Shown here: piece by piece, positions 1 to 9,641 of the stretch | Position numbering within the stretch: the first letter of the stretch is position 1 | Layout of the letters: the number at the start of each line of letters is the position of its first letter | DNA from: Thamnidium elegans | Taxonomy: Eukaryota; Mucoromycota; Mucoromycetes; Mucorales; Mucoraceae | Assembly: GCA_025201345.1 (NCBI GenBank) | Contig: JAIXMG010000020.1 | Coordinates: forward strand, 310,001-374,000 | Direction of reading: 5' to 3' | Length of the DNA stretch: 64,000 nt | Translations under genes and position numbers: made by a program | The notes under the pieces: generated by a model | Seen by the model: the letters and a program-made list of their open reading frames with translations, nothing else | Databases searched by the model: none | Told to the model about the DNA's origin: nothing

Positions 1-59
1 TAATGTTCCGCTTAATAAAAAGACTATAAATACTAAGGCAAGCCAGAGCGATAATATTT

Positions 60-175
60 AAGCGGTGGCGGTTGTGGAAGCGTTATAGCGCTTACACAAG
101 CGGTATCGCTAAATTTGGCTGGGAAAAAAAGGATTCAGCGGTTAGGGAAGCGACAACGCTCTATTTATCGCTACA
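60..175. repeat. AGCG/CGCT motif cluster
   Basis: About 115 bp carry many short words of the type AAGCG, AGCGGT, AGCGCT and CGCT in both orientations, in otherwise very AT-rich DNA. A second, more structured cluster lies near 1500-1660. Dense short words in both orientations resemble the subterminal motifs of some DNA transposons. No transposase lies nearby, so the assignment is open. Confidence 0.4.
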
Positions 176-589
176 TATATATATATATATTTTTTTTATG
201 TGGATTATTTTGTTAAAATTAATATTCCGCTATAGTGAGTTCTTACATAAAGCAAGCATTGTTTTTTTTCTTTTTTTTTTTTTTCGTCACTTCTTTTTTC
301 TTCTTTCTTCTTTTCAATAAAATAAAATAAAAGTTCTTTTGTTCCTGGACTTTGTACATCTTGTGTCAGGTCAATCATATTACAATTTTTTGAAATGAGG
401 TAAGATGAATAAGCACTTACTATAATTAAATAACTCTAATACTAAATTATTCCTACTTTATCTTTTTAGTATTTCTATTACTACTTACAATATATAGGGC
501 TTTACTGTAAGACCTTTTGCTATCGGCCAGACTAATTTGGTTCTAATAATGTAACTATATACTTAAATTTAAACTTATACCGTATCCTG
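176..589. other. AT-rich sequence, nothing recognised
   Basis: Low-complexity AT and poly-T sequence. The short open frames have no coding character. I see no gene, RNA or clear repeat here. Confidence 0.6.
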
Positions 590-905
590 ACGCTTTTTTT
601 TTTCTACTCAGTACATTGATAGCTTACTTCTCAAGAGTATTGCTTTTATCTTTCACTTTGTTGGCCGTGCTCTATTTACTTTTTGCTTATACAAAAATAA
701 GAACGAACTATAAAATACATATACCCTCCTCTTCTGTATACAACGTAGAATAACAACAAAATCCACATAAATAATAGATTGCATTTTTTTTTTTTTTTCA
801 TATAATTCTTTTTTTATATAATAAACTTATATTACAAAATGTACTATAATATTACCGTTTGATTAAATAACTATTTTATTCCATAACCTTTTAATGGATC
901 CGATA
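590..905 (+). repeat. Diverged copy of local repeat (copy A)
   Basis: This segment follows the same order of words as 1215-1490. It has a poly-T stretch, a 'CTATAA(A/T)ATAC' block, an 'ATAAATAATA' block followed by T-rich sequence, 'TATTACAAAATGT', a 'GAATAAATA'-like block and 'CCATAACCT'. Similarity to copies B and C is partial, so it is either an older copy or chance similarity helped by AT-rich composition. Limits are approximate. Confidence 0.35.
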
Positions 906-1214
906 TATACTGTAATGCTTTTTTTTTATTATTAATGGGCAAAAATTATTGAGAAATGTTTTACATGAAAATAAACTCTTGAGCAATCTATAAAAAGTAT
1001 GAAATAAAAAAGTTTAAGCAAAATGACATGTTATTATGAAAAAAGAAATAATAATGAAAATTGTAATAAAGCGCAATATGTGAAAGAATAGAAAAACTGG
1101 AATGATAAAACAAATTACAGTTGTCAAGATAAATACCAAAAAGAGTATATTTTAAATTTTTAGTGGCACTATAAATAGTATAGGTATTGCCTTATTCCAT
1201 AAGTGTCCATTCCC

Positions 1215-1490
1215 TTTTTTTCTTTTTCTTTTTACTGTATTATTTTTTATTCTTGTCCATATCAAAATATAATAACAAACTATAATATACGCACATACTC
1301 TTCATTTCTTAATATATACACTCACGTATAAATAAATAATAAAAATGCTCGCTTTTTTTTTATAATCTCTTTTTTTTATACATGAATATATAAATATTTA
1401 TTACAAAATATGTTATAGTTATTATATTATTGAATAAATATTTTATACCATGACCTAATTAATTACATACCGTCGTAATCCTGTTTTTAA
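1215..1490 (+). repeat. Local repeat, copy B
   Basis: The part from about 1325 to 1490 matches the reverse complement of 4480-4660 closely. Shared words include 'AATAAAAATGCTCGCTTTTT', 'TTTATTACAAAAT', 'ATACCATGAC' and 'ATACCGTCGTAATCC'. The two copies form an inverted pair about 3 kb apart. No coding capacity is visible. Confidence 0.65.
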
Positions 1491-1496
1491 AAAATG

Positions 1497-1660
1497 TGCG
1501 CCAACGCTTAATCTAGCGATAGTGATCAGCCAAGCGTTAGTCGTACCTGAAGCGCTAGCGCTAAACCAAGCATCAGTGCTTAGAACGCTAAATTCAACAC
1601 TAGTGCTTAGCAACAGCACTAAATTTAGCGTTCTAAACGCTCAAACTCGCCTTGGTGCTT
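1497..1660. repeat. Palindromic AGCG-rich cluster
   Basis: A block of higher GC content packed with AAGCG/CGCTT/GTGCTTAG words in both orientations. A 14-bp arm beginning TAGAACGCTAAATT near 1590 is matched by its exact inverse about 35 bp further on, and 'GCGCTAGCGC'-type palindromes lie just before it. The block sits immediately inside copy B of the local repeat. A transposon subterminal region is the simplest guess. Confidence 0.5.
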
Positions 1661-2251
1661 GATATAGAATTATTATATTCATACAAGGTAAGATATACTC
1701 GTGTCATATTTAGCTATTAATAAAATAATGAATACATAATCATTATAAACATATATTGTTTACAACTATAATATTAAATCTTGGCGAAGTAATGTGGGGC
1801 AATTATGCTTGCCTTATTTACAAGTATATACATAAGGATATATGTATATATAAATAAAGATATATATTGGTATTATATAAAGGTATAAGTAATTATGGTA
1901 TAATCATCCTCAACAAGTACTATCGGTCGCAAGTGATAACGATCAAAAACTTGGGTACAATATCGGATCAATCTCATTATAAAAGATAAGTCGACTCTAT
2001 TTTGAACTTCCAACAGGATCGGGGCAAGTCTACGGTCGTTTCAGTTTTGGACACATATAAAACGTCTGGTTTCGATCCGCCAGTCCATTCTGTCTGAGCT
2101 GAAAAAATTGGTTGTCTGGATGATTCATGTCTATGGAAAAGAAGTTAATAAAAACATTTCGTTTAGATGTACAAAGAAGCACAATTACCAAGTAAAAAAT
2201 TGATTACAAGATCCATGACTGTTTGGTTATTAAGTAACAACTTGCTTGTAT
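1661..2251. other. AT-rich spacer, no gene seen
   Basis: Mostly TA-rich simple sequence with a slightly less biased segment around 1915-2150. No open frame of note, no RNA gene and no known element was recognised. Confidence 0.55.
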
Positions 2252-2398
2252 ACTATGGCGGAACTTATGGTAACAATGTCCAATATGGTACCTATGTTAC
2301 CATAATTTTTATATGCAGCGAATCAGATTACAGAATAATTAATATTATGGTAACTTTGTTTCCATATTGTGCACTGTTACCATAAGTTCCGCCATAGT
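2252..2398. mobile_element. MITE-like element with long terminal inverted repeats
   Basis: A 147-bp near-palindrome. It starts ACTATGGCGGAACTTATGG and ends with the exact inverse. The first 24 bp are perfectly inverted and the match continues to about 37 bp with three mismatches. A second inner inverted pair (GTTACCATAAT near 2303 and ATTATGGTAAC near 2344) lies inside. It has no coding capacity, which fits a non-autonomous DNA transposon. I could not make out a convincing target-site duplication: the left flank reads TGTAT and the right GGTAA. Confidence 0.7.
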
Positions 2399-2507
2399 GG
2401 TAATATCTGTTCCAGGCCGTGATTCAGAAAGTATACAAATATTGTCCATGTCTTGGTCTATCAATAAGCAGCATACCCATTTTGTGGGTAAGAAAGAAAA
2501 AAGATTT

Positions 2508-2555
2508 CGACATCGACACCGACACCGACACTGACACTGACATCAACACTGTCAT
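2508..2555 (+). repeat. Hexamer tandem repeat (GACACC/GACACT)
   Basis: About eight imperfect copies of a six-base unit of the form CGACAC or TGACAC. The stretch is open in one frame and would give an Asp-Thr/Asp-Ile repeat, but no gene structure surrounds it. Confidence 0.7.
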
Positions 2556-3125
2556 CGAAAATTGCGACACGCTTTTTTTTTTTAGTAGTGCGTTATCTTT
2601 TTTTTTTTTATTATTAATGCGACATATTTTTTCTGCGACAGCTTAAATTTTTTAAGTACGATATCGTTTTGGCAAAAGGTGTAAGTTAAATTTGAAAAAA
2701 AAAAGGAAATGCCAATTGACTTGAAAAACCAGCAATTGAAGTCGTAAGCACTATACAAGCAAGTACCTTTTATATAATTAAATGACAAAAAGAGCTTCCC
2801 TATGATATGGTGGTGTCCTCCATCATTACTCTGGACTTGTAAACAACTGTTAATATTGGCAACAACGCATTACAAATATCATCTGCTTCTCCTGGTAAAT
2901 CAAGAGTTCTTTATGATTGATACGACAGACATAAACGGCAGGTGAGTCACATAATACGATTGTAAACTTTGTATCTATAAGTACAAGATAAAAATATTAG
3001 CCGATAAAAATTAAAACCAGTTTTCTACCCATTGCTTTTCGTTCCATCCTTCCAACACCAGCCAAGGCTCTATTCGTATTTATACTAGCTGATGATGATC
3101 TGATTGGTTTTTCAGCTCTTAATTA

Positions 3126-3160
<35 letters not shown>

Positions 3161-3186
3161 AGTGCAGTATATAATCATAAATAAAA
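2556..3186. other. Spacer, no gene seen
   Basis: AT-rich sequence with poly-T and a long poly-A run near 3127-3160. Neither strand shows a convincing gene. Confidence 0.5.
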
Positions 3187-3886
3187 TTAGGCTAGAAGCG
3201 CATCCTGTACCCACCCTCTACACATGATCTTGGAATCATCAAAAACCGTATCGATAAACCTCCATATACGTCTCATCATGTCCCCTTCTAGCTGATCGGT
3301 AAGAGGTAAATAACCCCATTTGAATAGCGTGAAATAATCCAGAAGGATATTTTTTACCCACTCACGGGCAAGGTGTCGTGATCTAGCATATAATCAGTAA
3401 AACATAACTTACATCATTATCAATGACTAGTATAAAATATACAAACTAAACAATAAAGTAAAAGTCTTTATATAAATTACATCATAAAACAACATGATGT
3501 AAAAGACACTAATACAAAGTTAATATCGCTTCATTGACTTCAGTGAATTTTAAGGATCCTTACTGTTCATAGTCGCATCCAACTGCAAACTCCTTCATTC
3601 TCTCTTCCACTGTAGTTCCTGAAGATAATCTCCAGCATGTATCTAACTCCAAGTCCTCAAACATTCGTATGATTTTGATTTTATCAATTTCAGATGGCTT
3701 TATTTGCTTTTTGCTGGTATTGGTTGTACTGATTATACTGGTTGTATCAGTTGTACTGGATGTACCGGTAGTTTCTATGAACGAATCAGCGTATTCTTTG
3801 GTAACTGATGGTGTACGCTGAGTTTTGCTAATACGATTATAAAAATTCATGCTCGGGTCAATAGGTGGAGGAATAATCCCTACCAT
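3187..3886 (-). pseudogene. Hypothetical protein remnant, probably spliced
   Basis: On the minus strand a frame from an ATG at 3886 reads a Ser/Thr-rich stretch and then a folded-looking segment with IIRMFEDLEL, TCWRLSSGTTVEERM and FAVGCDYE. It meets a good donor (GTAAGG) at 3563. A second coding-like block ending at 3187 reads HLAREWVKNILLDYF, LEGDMMRRIWRFIDTVFDD and SKIMCRGWVQ before a stop. Between them a weak 14-nt exon candidate sits between AG and GTAAGT sites, but no splice choice gives a clean frame throughout. The two blocks look like parts of one protein of a multicopy fungal family of unknown role. I infer a degraded copy and cannot name a function. Confidence 0.4.
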
Positions 3887-3895
3887 CAGTGCCAA

Positions 3896-4479
3896 TTTAG
3901 GGAAATTCCTGGTACATTACCATATCATAAGGAAGCTCTTTTTGGAATATTTAGACATTTCATTACAGAAAGTATATGAATTCATTGTTAAAAAAAAAAG
4001 GGAACAAAAAAGGGATGAAATAAATAGGTGATTTTAATCATGATAAAATGGGGTTTATTCAACCGTGGTATTTATATTACGATTTCCTTTCTCACGATAT
4101 TAAAAAAAAGTCGTTTTTACAATGTTTTGACTTTTTTTGGAAGTAGAATCACCTCCATCTTCACGTGGTTACTTTCACCAGTAGAAAATTTATTGTTTTG
4201 AAGCTAAGAGAGGTGTGTTACCTTCATACCACAATGTGGAGTATACTTATCGCAAAATTGATTTGCGTATAGAAATTTGTTTTTGTTTTGTTTTTTAATC
4301 AATATTAGTTGATGAGTTTGATTATACATTTGTAATGTTAATGGTGATAAAATTAGTTTTTTGTTTTGTGATATTTGTATACCTTTTATTGGAAGGTACT
4401 GCGGCTAGAAGTTTTGATTGAGCTAAAAAAATTGTAGATTTAGCGCTGGCACAGATTTAATATAATATCAGTATATCCG
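3896..4479. other. Spacer, no gene seen
   Basis: Contains only short open frames with poly-Lys character. A single AGCGCT word occurs near 4441, close to the inverted repeat that follows. Nothing else was recognised. Confidence 0.5.
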
Positions 4480-4680
4480 TTAAAAAAACGGGATTACGAC
4501 GGTATGGAATTAATTAAAATATCATAAGTCATGGTATAGAATCTTTATTCGATAATACAATAATTATAGCACATTTTGTAATAAATATATATATATATAT
4601 ATATAAAAGAGGTTATGAAAAAAAAAAAGCGAGCATTTTTATTATTTATACGTAAAATTTGATTTGTAGTATAGGACAAA
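4480..4680 (-). repeat. Local repeat, inverted copy C
   Basis: The reverse complement of this block matches 1325-1490 over the words ATACCGTCGTAATCC, TACCATGAC, TATTACAAAAT and AATAAAAATGCTCGCTTTTT, with a TA microsatellite expanded in the middle. Together the two copies enclose about 3 kb containing the AGCG cluster, the MITE-like palindrome and a gene remnant. Confidence 0.65.
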
Positions 4681-4771
4681 TAAAAGATTTGTACAGCTTG
4701 AGAGATAAGAATTTTTCAAAGCCATTATGGTTGGCACCAAGGAAATGTAACGTGTTCATACTTTTGACAAC

Positions 4772-5440
4772 TTATGTTGCATTACCAATAATTAATATCT
4801 TTGAATCTATTCCTTTTGAATTAAAATAGATTCCTAGATATATAAAAATTGTTACTGTTGATACTGTTTCTTGATATAATTTGAATTCAATATCTGTTTC
4901 GTTGTCAGGTACAAGAATAGCACTTTTTTTTTTTGGATTCCATCTACAGTCAAATGCCAGTGAGTGTTGTTCTGATACATTTAGTAGATGTTGTAGATTT
5001 TCTTTTGTTGCAATCAAAGCTACATCGTCTGCAAATAATAGGTTGTTGATACCTAGACTAACGCCATTAGGCTGTTGAGGGTAACGAATTGTAAAGGGAA
5101 TTGATTCTATATTCATTTGACCTGTTGCTTCTGGTGTGCTTTCACGCAGTAATGTAGGTAACGAGTTGATAAATATAGAATACAAATGAGGAGATAAAGT
5201 TGATCCTTATAGTATACCAAATTCGGGATGTATGTTAGATGAACGGTAACCAGATAATTAAACTTGTACATGTATATTATCAAACATGTATATTAACACG
5301 TTGAGAAAGTAAGTTGATATTTTTCCATGTTCTTGTAATGTGTTCCAAATAAGATTTTTGTTAACTGAATAGTAAGCGGATTTAATATCTAAAAAAGCAA
5401 TATACTGTTGTGATCTTGTAACTTTTTTTTTATGAGCCAT
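4772..5440 (-). pseudogene. Reverse transcriptase fragment (RVT_1, non-LTR type)
   Basis: Reading the minus strand from 5440, the motif AFLDIKSAY contains the first catalytic aspartate region of reverse transcriptase. It is followed by GSTLSPHLYSIFINSLP, the 'G..LSP.LF..FIN.L' block of LINE polymerases. The LLFADDVALIA segment then carries the catalytic FADD box, and a WNPKKKSAIL block follows. In-frame stops interrupt the chain around 5185-5260 and the product ends soon after the FADD box. The protein cannot be functional as read. The thumb, connection and zinc-binding parts expected downstream are absent. Confidence 0.75.
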
Positions 5441-5889
5441 AATTTGGTATAAAGGGAGTGGGTTTCTTGGTGTAGTTTAAGTTTTATTGGTGATGTATAT
5501 TCGTAATGAACATGCGAGTACTAGTCACTCCCTTAAAATTAATTGTAGTTAAAAAAAAAAGTCCTAATTACCCTTCATATTGATTAATGGTTGGTGGCAA
5601 TTGTTCTTGTTGGTAGGGTGAGGACATCTTCAATTCCAGCTGGCTCTCATTCATTGTTGTGTCATTTTGTGTGTTTCGTTGTTTGTGTATGTTGCTATAG
5701 AAAACCCACTTTTATCGCTGTTATTATTGCGGTTGTTGCTGTTTTTTCCTTTTAAAGTAGATTGCAGTTGTTCTAAAGAAATATAGTTGTCGCGGTAAAA
5801 AAAAAGCGTACTACAGAGTATCTGACGGTATATCGCATTCCGCTTAATGCTCTCATCATATTTTTGTTAAATATTTTTTTTTGATTGTT

Positions 5890-6210
5890 CTAATTTTTCT
5901 TCAGTTGTAAAATTTTGTAGTTTTGGATCTTTAATATGGATTGGATCCATATGGTCCTAAGTTGATTTGAGTATAATTTTGGCTTTTGACATTTTTTCTT
6001 TAATTTTTTTCTTAGGTCATTTGATCGCATACGCCTATACACTGGTACGTAAGCGTATATAAATTTATTTGTTACTTCTGGGTCGCGTTCTTGAAAGGTT
6101 CTTTCTGCTATAGTTAAATCCTTTTCAGTTGGGTTGTGGGTATCAATTTTTTTTTCTATTTTGTTTGTTTTTATTTGTGACTTGAGCATAGGAGGGAGGA
6201 GCCTCACCAA
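5890..6210 (-). pseudogene. Fragment of retrotransposon upstream open frame
   Basis: A 106-codon open frame on the same strand as the reverse transcriptase remains and about 450 bp upstream of them. It is strongly basic at its end and includes FIYAYVPVYRRMRSNDLRKKL, which resembles the segment preceding the polymerase in fungal LINE elements. The resemblance is from memory of the general pattern only. It does not join the polymerase frame, so it is at best a relic. Confidence 0.35.
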
Positions 6211-6990
6211 TGATTTCTTCTGGCGGTGGATTGTTTGCTGATAAGATGGGATAATCAGATTCTTTTATATCTAAACTACTAGAAGTCTTATTTTTGGTTA
6301 TATGTTCATTATTTTTTTGTATGTTTTTTGTGCAGTTAAGTGTTCAGAATTTTTTTCAGTATTTTCTTTTATCATTTGTCCCATCACATGTGTGGAGAAA
6401 TACTTTGATTTAACACAGAAAAATTAATAAAAACAGGTAAATAAGATTAATAACGTTTAAAAACCAATCCCGGTAAAAAGGGTTGCTTATTATGATTTCT
6501 TATTTATAGTCTTTTGCAATAGTGGTCGCACTATTGTGACTGATCGTTACACTTAGCGGCTTCTATAGTCTTGATTTCTAGATCCTGTGCTTTTTTTATA
6601 AGGTTCATTTTGATACCTAACGTATTATGTCTTATAATCGATGAACTCATCGATTATTCTAGTTAAGCGGCTTATAGTTAAAGTGCTGAACTTATTGTTA
6701 TTGCTGTTGTTTTTGTTGTTGCTATTGTTGTTATTATTGTTGTTGTCGATAACATCATCTACGTTTTCCACGGTGATATCATCATCAATTAATGATGGTT
6801 CATTTCGTTTTTGCCGCTGAGAAACAGTTAATTATTATTTCGGTTAATCTTTTTGAGTCTAAGCTTGATTTCGACCGGGATATCCATGATGCCATCACCT
6901 TGATCCGGACTAGCCGGATTGTTGCGGACCGGACTACCGAATTAAGGGCTATTTAACTTATATATTTTTTTCAGATTGACGAAACAAGAA

Positions 6991-7064
6991 GGTTTCTTGG
7001 TGTAGTCGGTTATCACGTCTGCTTAACACGCAGACGGTCGCCAGTTCAAGTCTGGCAGAAATCA
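6991..7064 (+). tRNA. tRNA-Val (anticodon AAC)
   Basis: A complete cloverleaf without intron. The acceptor arm GGTTTCT pairs with AGAAATC with one G-T wobble, and A7064 is the discriminator. The D arm contains GTGTAGTCGGTTATCAC, an A-box-like sequence. The anticodon arm is TCTGC-TTAACAC-GCAGA with anticodon AAC (valine, GTT/GTC codons). The T arm GCCAG-TTCAAGT-CTGGC supplies the B box. Six T residues at 7065-7070 form a Pol III terminator. This is the only convincing tRNA gene I found in the window. Confidence 0.95.
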
Positions 7065-7070
7065 TTTTTT
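7065..7070 (+). terminator. RNA polymerase III terminator
   Basis: A run of six T residues starts immediately after the discriminator base of tRNA-Val. Confidence 0.8.
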
Positions 7071-7108
7071 GCTTTTTCAAAACATTTCGTGAGATGTTTA
7101 CAAAATGC

Positions 7109-7874
7109 TGTTACGTTCGGTTTAATAATCGTTTTATTTCTTTGAGGGAAATAAGACAGAGAAATATAGTGTCGTGCTCTCACTATAGATATAAGGGTTA
7201 TATAAGTGAAGTATAATATACAGTAGTTTTGATTAAAGGAATAAAAGATAATCTTTATTTATTTTGAATACAATTAATATTTATAATATAATTTAGGTTA
7301 CACTTGTGTCAGTGAACCTGACAATAGTTTAAAGAATAAATTATACTTGAGTGAGCACCACGTTATTTTTATTATACTTTGTTAAAATATAAATGTAGGT
7401 AACGAAACAGAAGTTAAAGTAAAGAAAAATAAAATAGATAGAAATAAAATAAGATACAATGAATACAATCAATAGTTCAAGGGATCAATCAAAGTAAAAT
7501 ATAGAATAAAAGTTGTTAGGTAGATTTTTAATCAGTTGAAAGATAAGTTTTTATTTAGTTATAGGAACTCAGTCTTTTATAGACCTTGTAGTTCCCTTGA
7601 ATTCGAAGATAATAGAATAAAATAATGAAAAATAATATAGATGAGATGTTTTAGCATTGTATAATATCTAATAACAAAATAATAATACTAATCTTGAGTC
7701 GGAACAAAACATTTTAGTTTTGTTGAACACGACTAGAGAAGCACGATAATAAAATAATAAAATAAAGTTAATACTAAAATTTAGTATACTGTGTTTGAAA
7801 GAATATAATTTAGGAAGTTGTTGTCTGAAGTAAAAAAATTAAACGGTAGCTGTCATAAAAATCAGCTCGTAACA
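7109..7874. mobile_element. Candidate solo LTR next to tRNA-Val
   Basis: A 766-bp non-coding block begins TGTTACG and ends CGTAACA, a perfect 7-bp inverted terminus of the TG...CA type found in LTRs. It starts 45 bp after the tRNA gene, a preferred landing site for several LTR retrotransposons. A TATATAAG word near 7201 could be a promoter. Against it, the flanks AATGC and ATGTT are not a clear 5-bp duplication, and no primer-binding site, gag-pol or second LTR is visible. Confidence 0.35.
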
Positions 7875-9585
7875 ATGTTATGAAATGATTAAACAGTAGA
7901 TATGTTTTATAAAGTTCAATAAAAGTTAAGTGAGCACGAGGTTTAAGTTATCCAACTATAGTAGAAAGGCATAAACTAACGTTTATTAGGGATAATAATA
8001 ATATATATTGTCAAACGATCTTTTATAAGAAATTATAATATAAAAGTATTATAAGTAAAAGTTTATATATGTAAGAACATCAGATGTCAGATATTCTAGA
8101 TTGAAAGACTGAAACATTTATTAATACGCAACTTTTTATCACCCCACCAATATCTCTCAAACATTTCACGGATACTTCAAATTATATATTCAAGGTCTCT
8201 TTGATAAAATATCATTATACATTCTTACCGAACTTATTTAGTGTACATATCATTATATTTACTTACCTTAAATAAATGAAAAGATATTAGAGCAAGATTT
8301 TAAATAAAAGGATGAAATGTAATATGATCAAAGTAAATATTTAATAGTTTACTCTTTTAAAGGTAAGAAAATTGATTTGTTTTATTTTAGAATGATTTGA
8401 GGTATTCATATATATTTTATTGTAAGATTTTTTGAATTTTAAACCCTTAAGGATGGTCCATAAGTTGGATAATTCGAAAAAGAAACATAATTTTTCAGTG
8501 TGTAATAATCCGTAACTTATTTCTGAAAGTTAAGAGGAACTTTAGATCTATGTAAGAAGCTCATCTATACGATTAATTCCTCTTTTTTTTAAAAGTGATC
8601 ACTTAAGTCGTACAACTTATAAAACAGACAACCAGCGCTCATTATTTCTATCAGTTCATTTACACTGCAAAGCGTCGAAAACGCAAATTACTTGTTTACG
8701 AAGACTATGTTTCCTTTTTATTTATAAAGTAAATAGTTATAAAGACTTACTATGCTTTAGTCTAATACTTTTTGATGCTAAAAATAATTAAGTACATATG
8801 GTGCCTTATTTATCTTTTTTTTTGTAGCTAGGAAAATAGACCTAATCTCTTTTTTTTTTCATTCAACAAAAGAAAGAAGCATTTTTAAAATAGAAAAAAA
8901 AAGCAAGCCTCAGGCAGTTTAGACTGTTGTCTATCTCTTTTTACGTAATAAAAAGGTTATACTTATAAAGAATATAATGCTTCGCAGGCACTTATGTTCC
9001 AATACTTTACACAGCAACATATTCATACTTTTTTGTTTTTTTTATCTATTGCAATTCTTCATATACTACTGAGCTTTTACTCTACATAGTCTATGATCAG
9101 ACTCAATTACTCCGTGTGGCGTTTTCTTAATATATAAAACCAACACATGATTGAATCACTTGCGCCTACTTTTTTTTTTTATTTCAAGAAGAAAAGCCTT
9201 TTCCTTTATGATAAACAAACTCTTTAAAACAACCTGAGCCAAGGACGTCTCTGTTATGAACTACTACCACTTTAATTAGGCTCCATATCAATAAAATACC
9301 ATTTTTTCTGCCGCGTATATTGATGCAAAAGATATTGTCTAAATATCTACTTACAGTCTAAATTTTTCATGTATTGTTTGCTAAACTTATTGCTAATTAG
9401 GAAAGAGGCTTAAACATTTGGTACCACCACATACGACAAATACGAAGGCTATTCATTTATTTCAATTGGTCAAACTGACACACGAGACCTGTTATATTGT
9501 TATCAAAAGGGCTGGATAAAACACATATATACACATCCAAGCCTATCTGTTTCTGGCTCAGTTTTTTTTTGACGCAAAAATAGAG
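7875..9585. other. Gene-free AT-rich region
   Basis: About 1.7 kb with no open frame of coding character, no RNA gene and no recognised repeat. The last few hundred bases must contain the upstream control region of the metallopeptidase gene. Confidence 0.55.
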
Positions 9586-9593
9586 TATATAAA
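9586..9593 (+). promoter_or_regulatory. TATA box of M13 peptidase gene
   Basis: TATATAAA lies 56 bp before the chosen ATG at 9642. The position suggests a very short leader and supports this start. Confidence 0.55.
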
Positions 9594-9641
9594 GAGCATT
9601 TTCAGAACAATTATTTTTAATAAAAACTCATCAATAGAAAT

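Larger units (their letters stand above)
4772..6834 (-). mobile_element. Degenerate non-LTR (LINE-type) retrotransposon
   Basis: Minus-strand remains of a LINE-like element. From upstream to downstream I see an Asn-rich and acidic fragment (6834-6625), a fragment resembling the pre-RT open frame (6210-5890), and reverse transcriptase fragments (5440-4772). The coding parts are broken by stops and frameshifts and the endonuclease and C-terminal parts are not recognisable, so the copy is dead. That the pieces belong to one insertion is inferred from shared strand and order. Confidence 0.6.

Noticed and set aside
72..320. 82-codon open frame
   Set aside because: Translates TA and T-rich simple sequence into Tyr/Ile and Phe runs; no domain and no gene structure.
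2419..2646. 75-codon frame with an Asp-Thr repeat
   Set aside because: Driven by the hexamer repeat and poly-T; the rest has no coding character.
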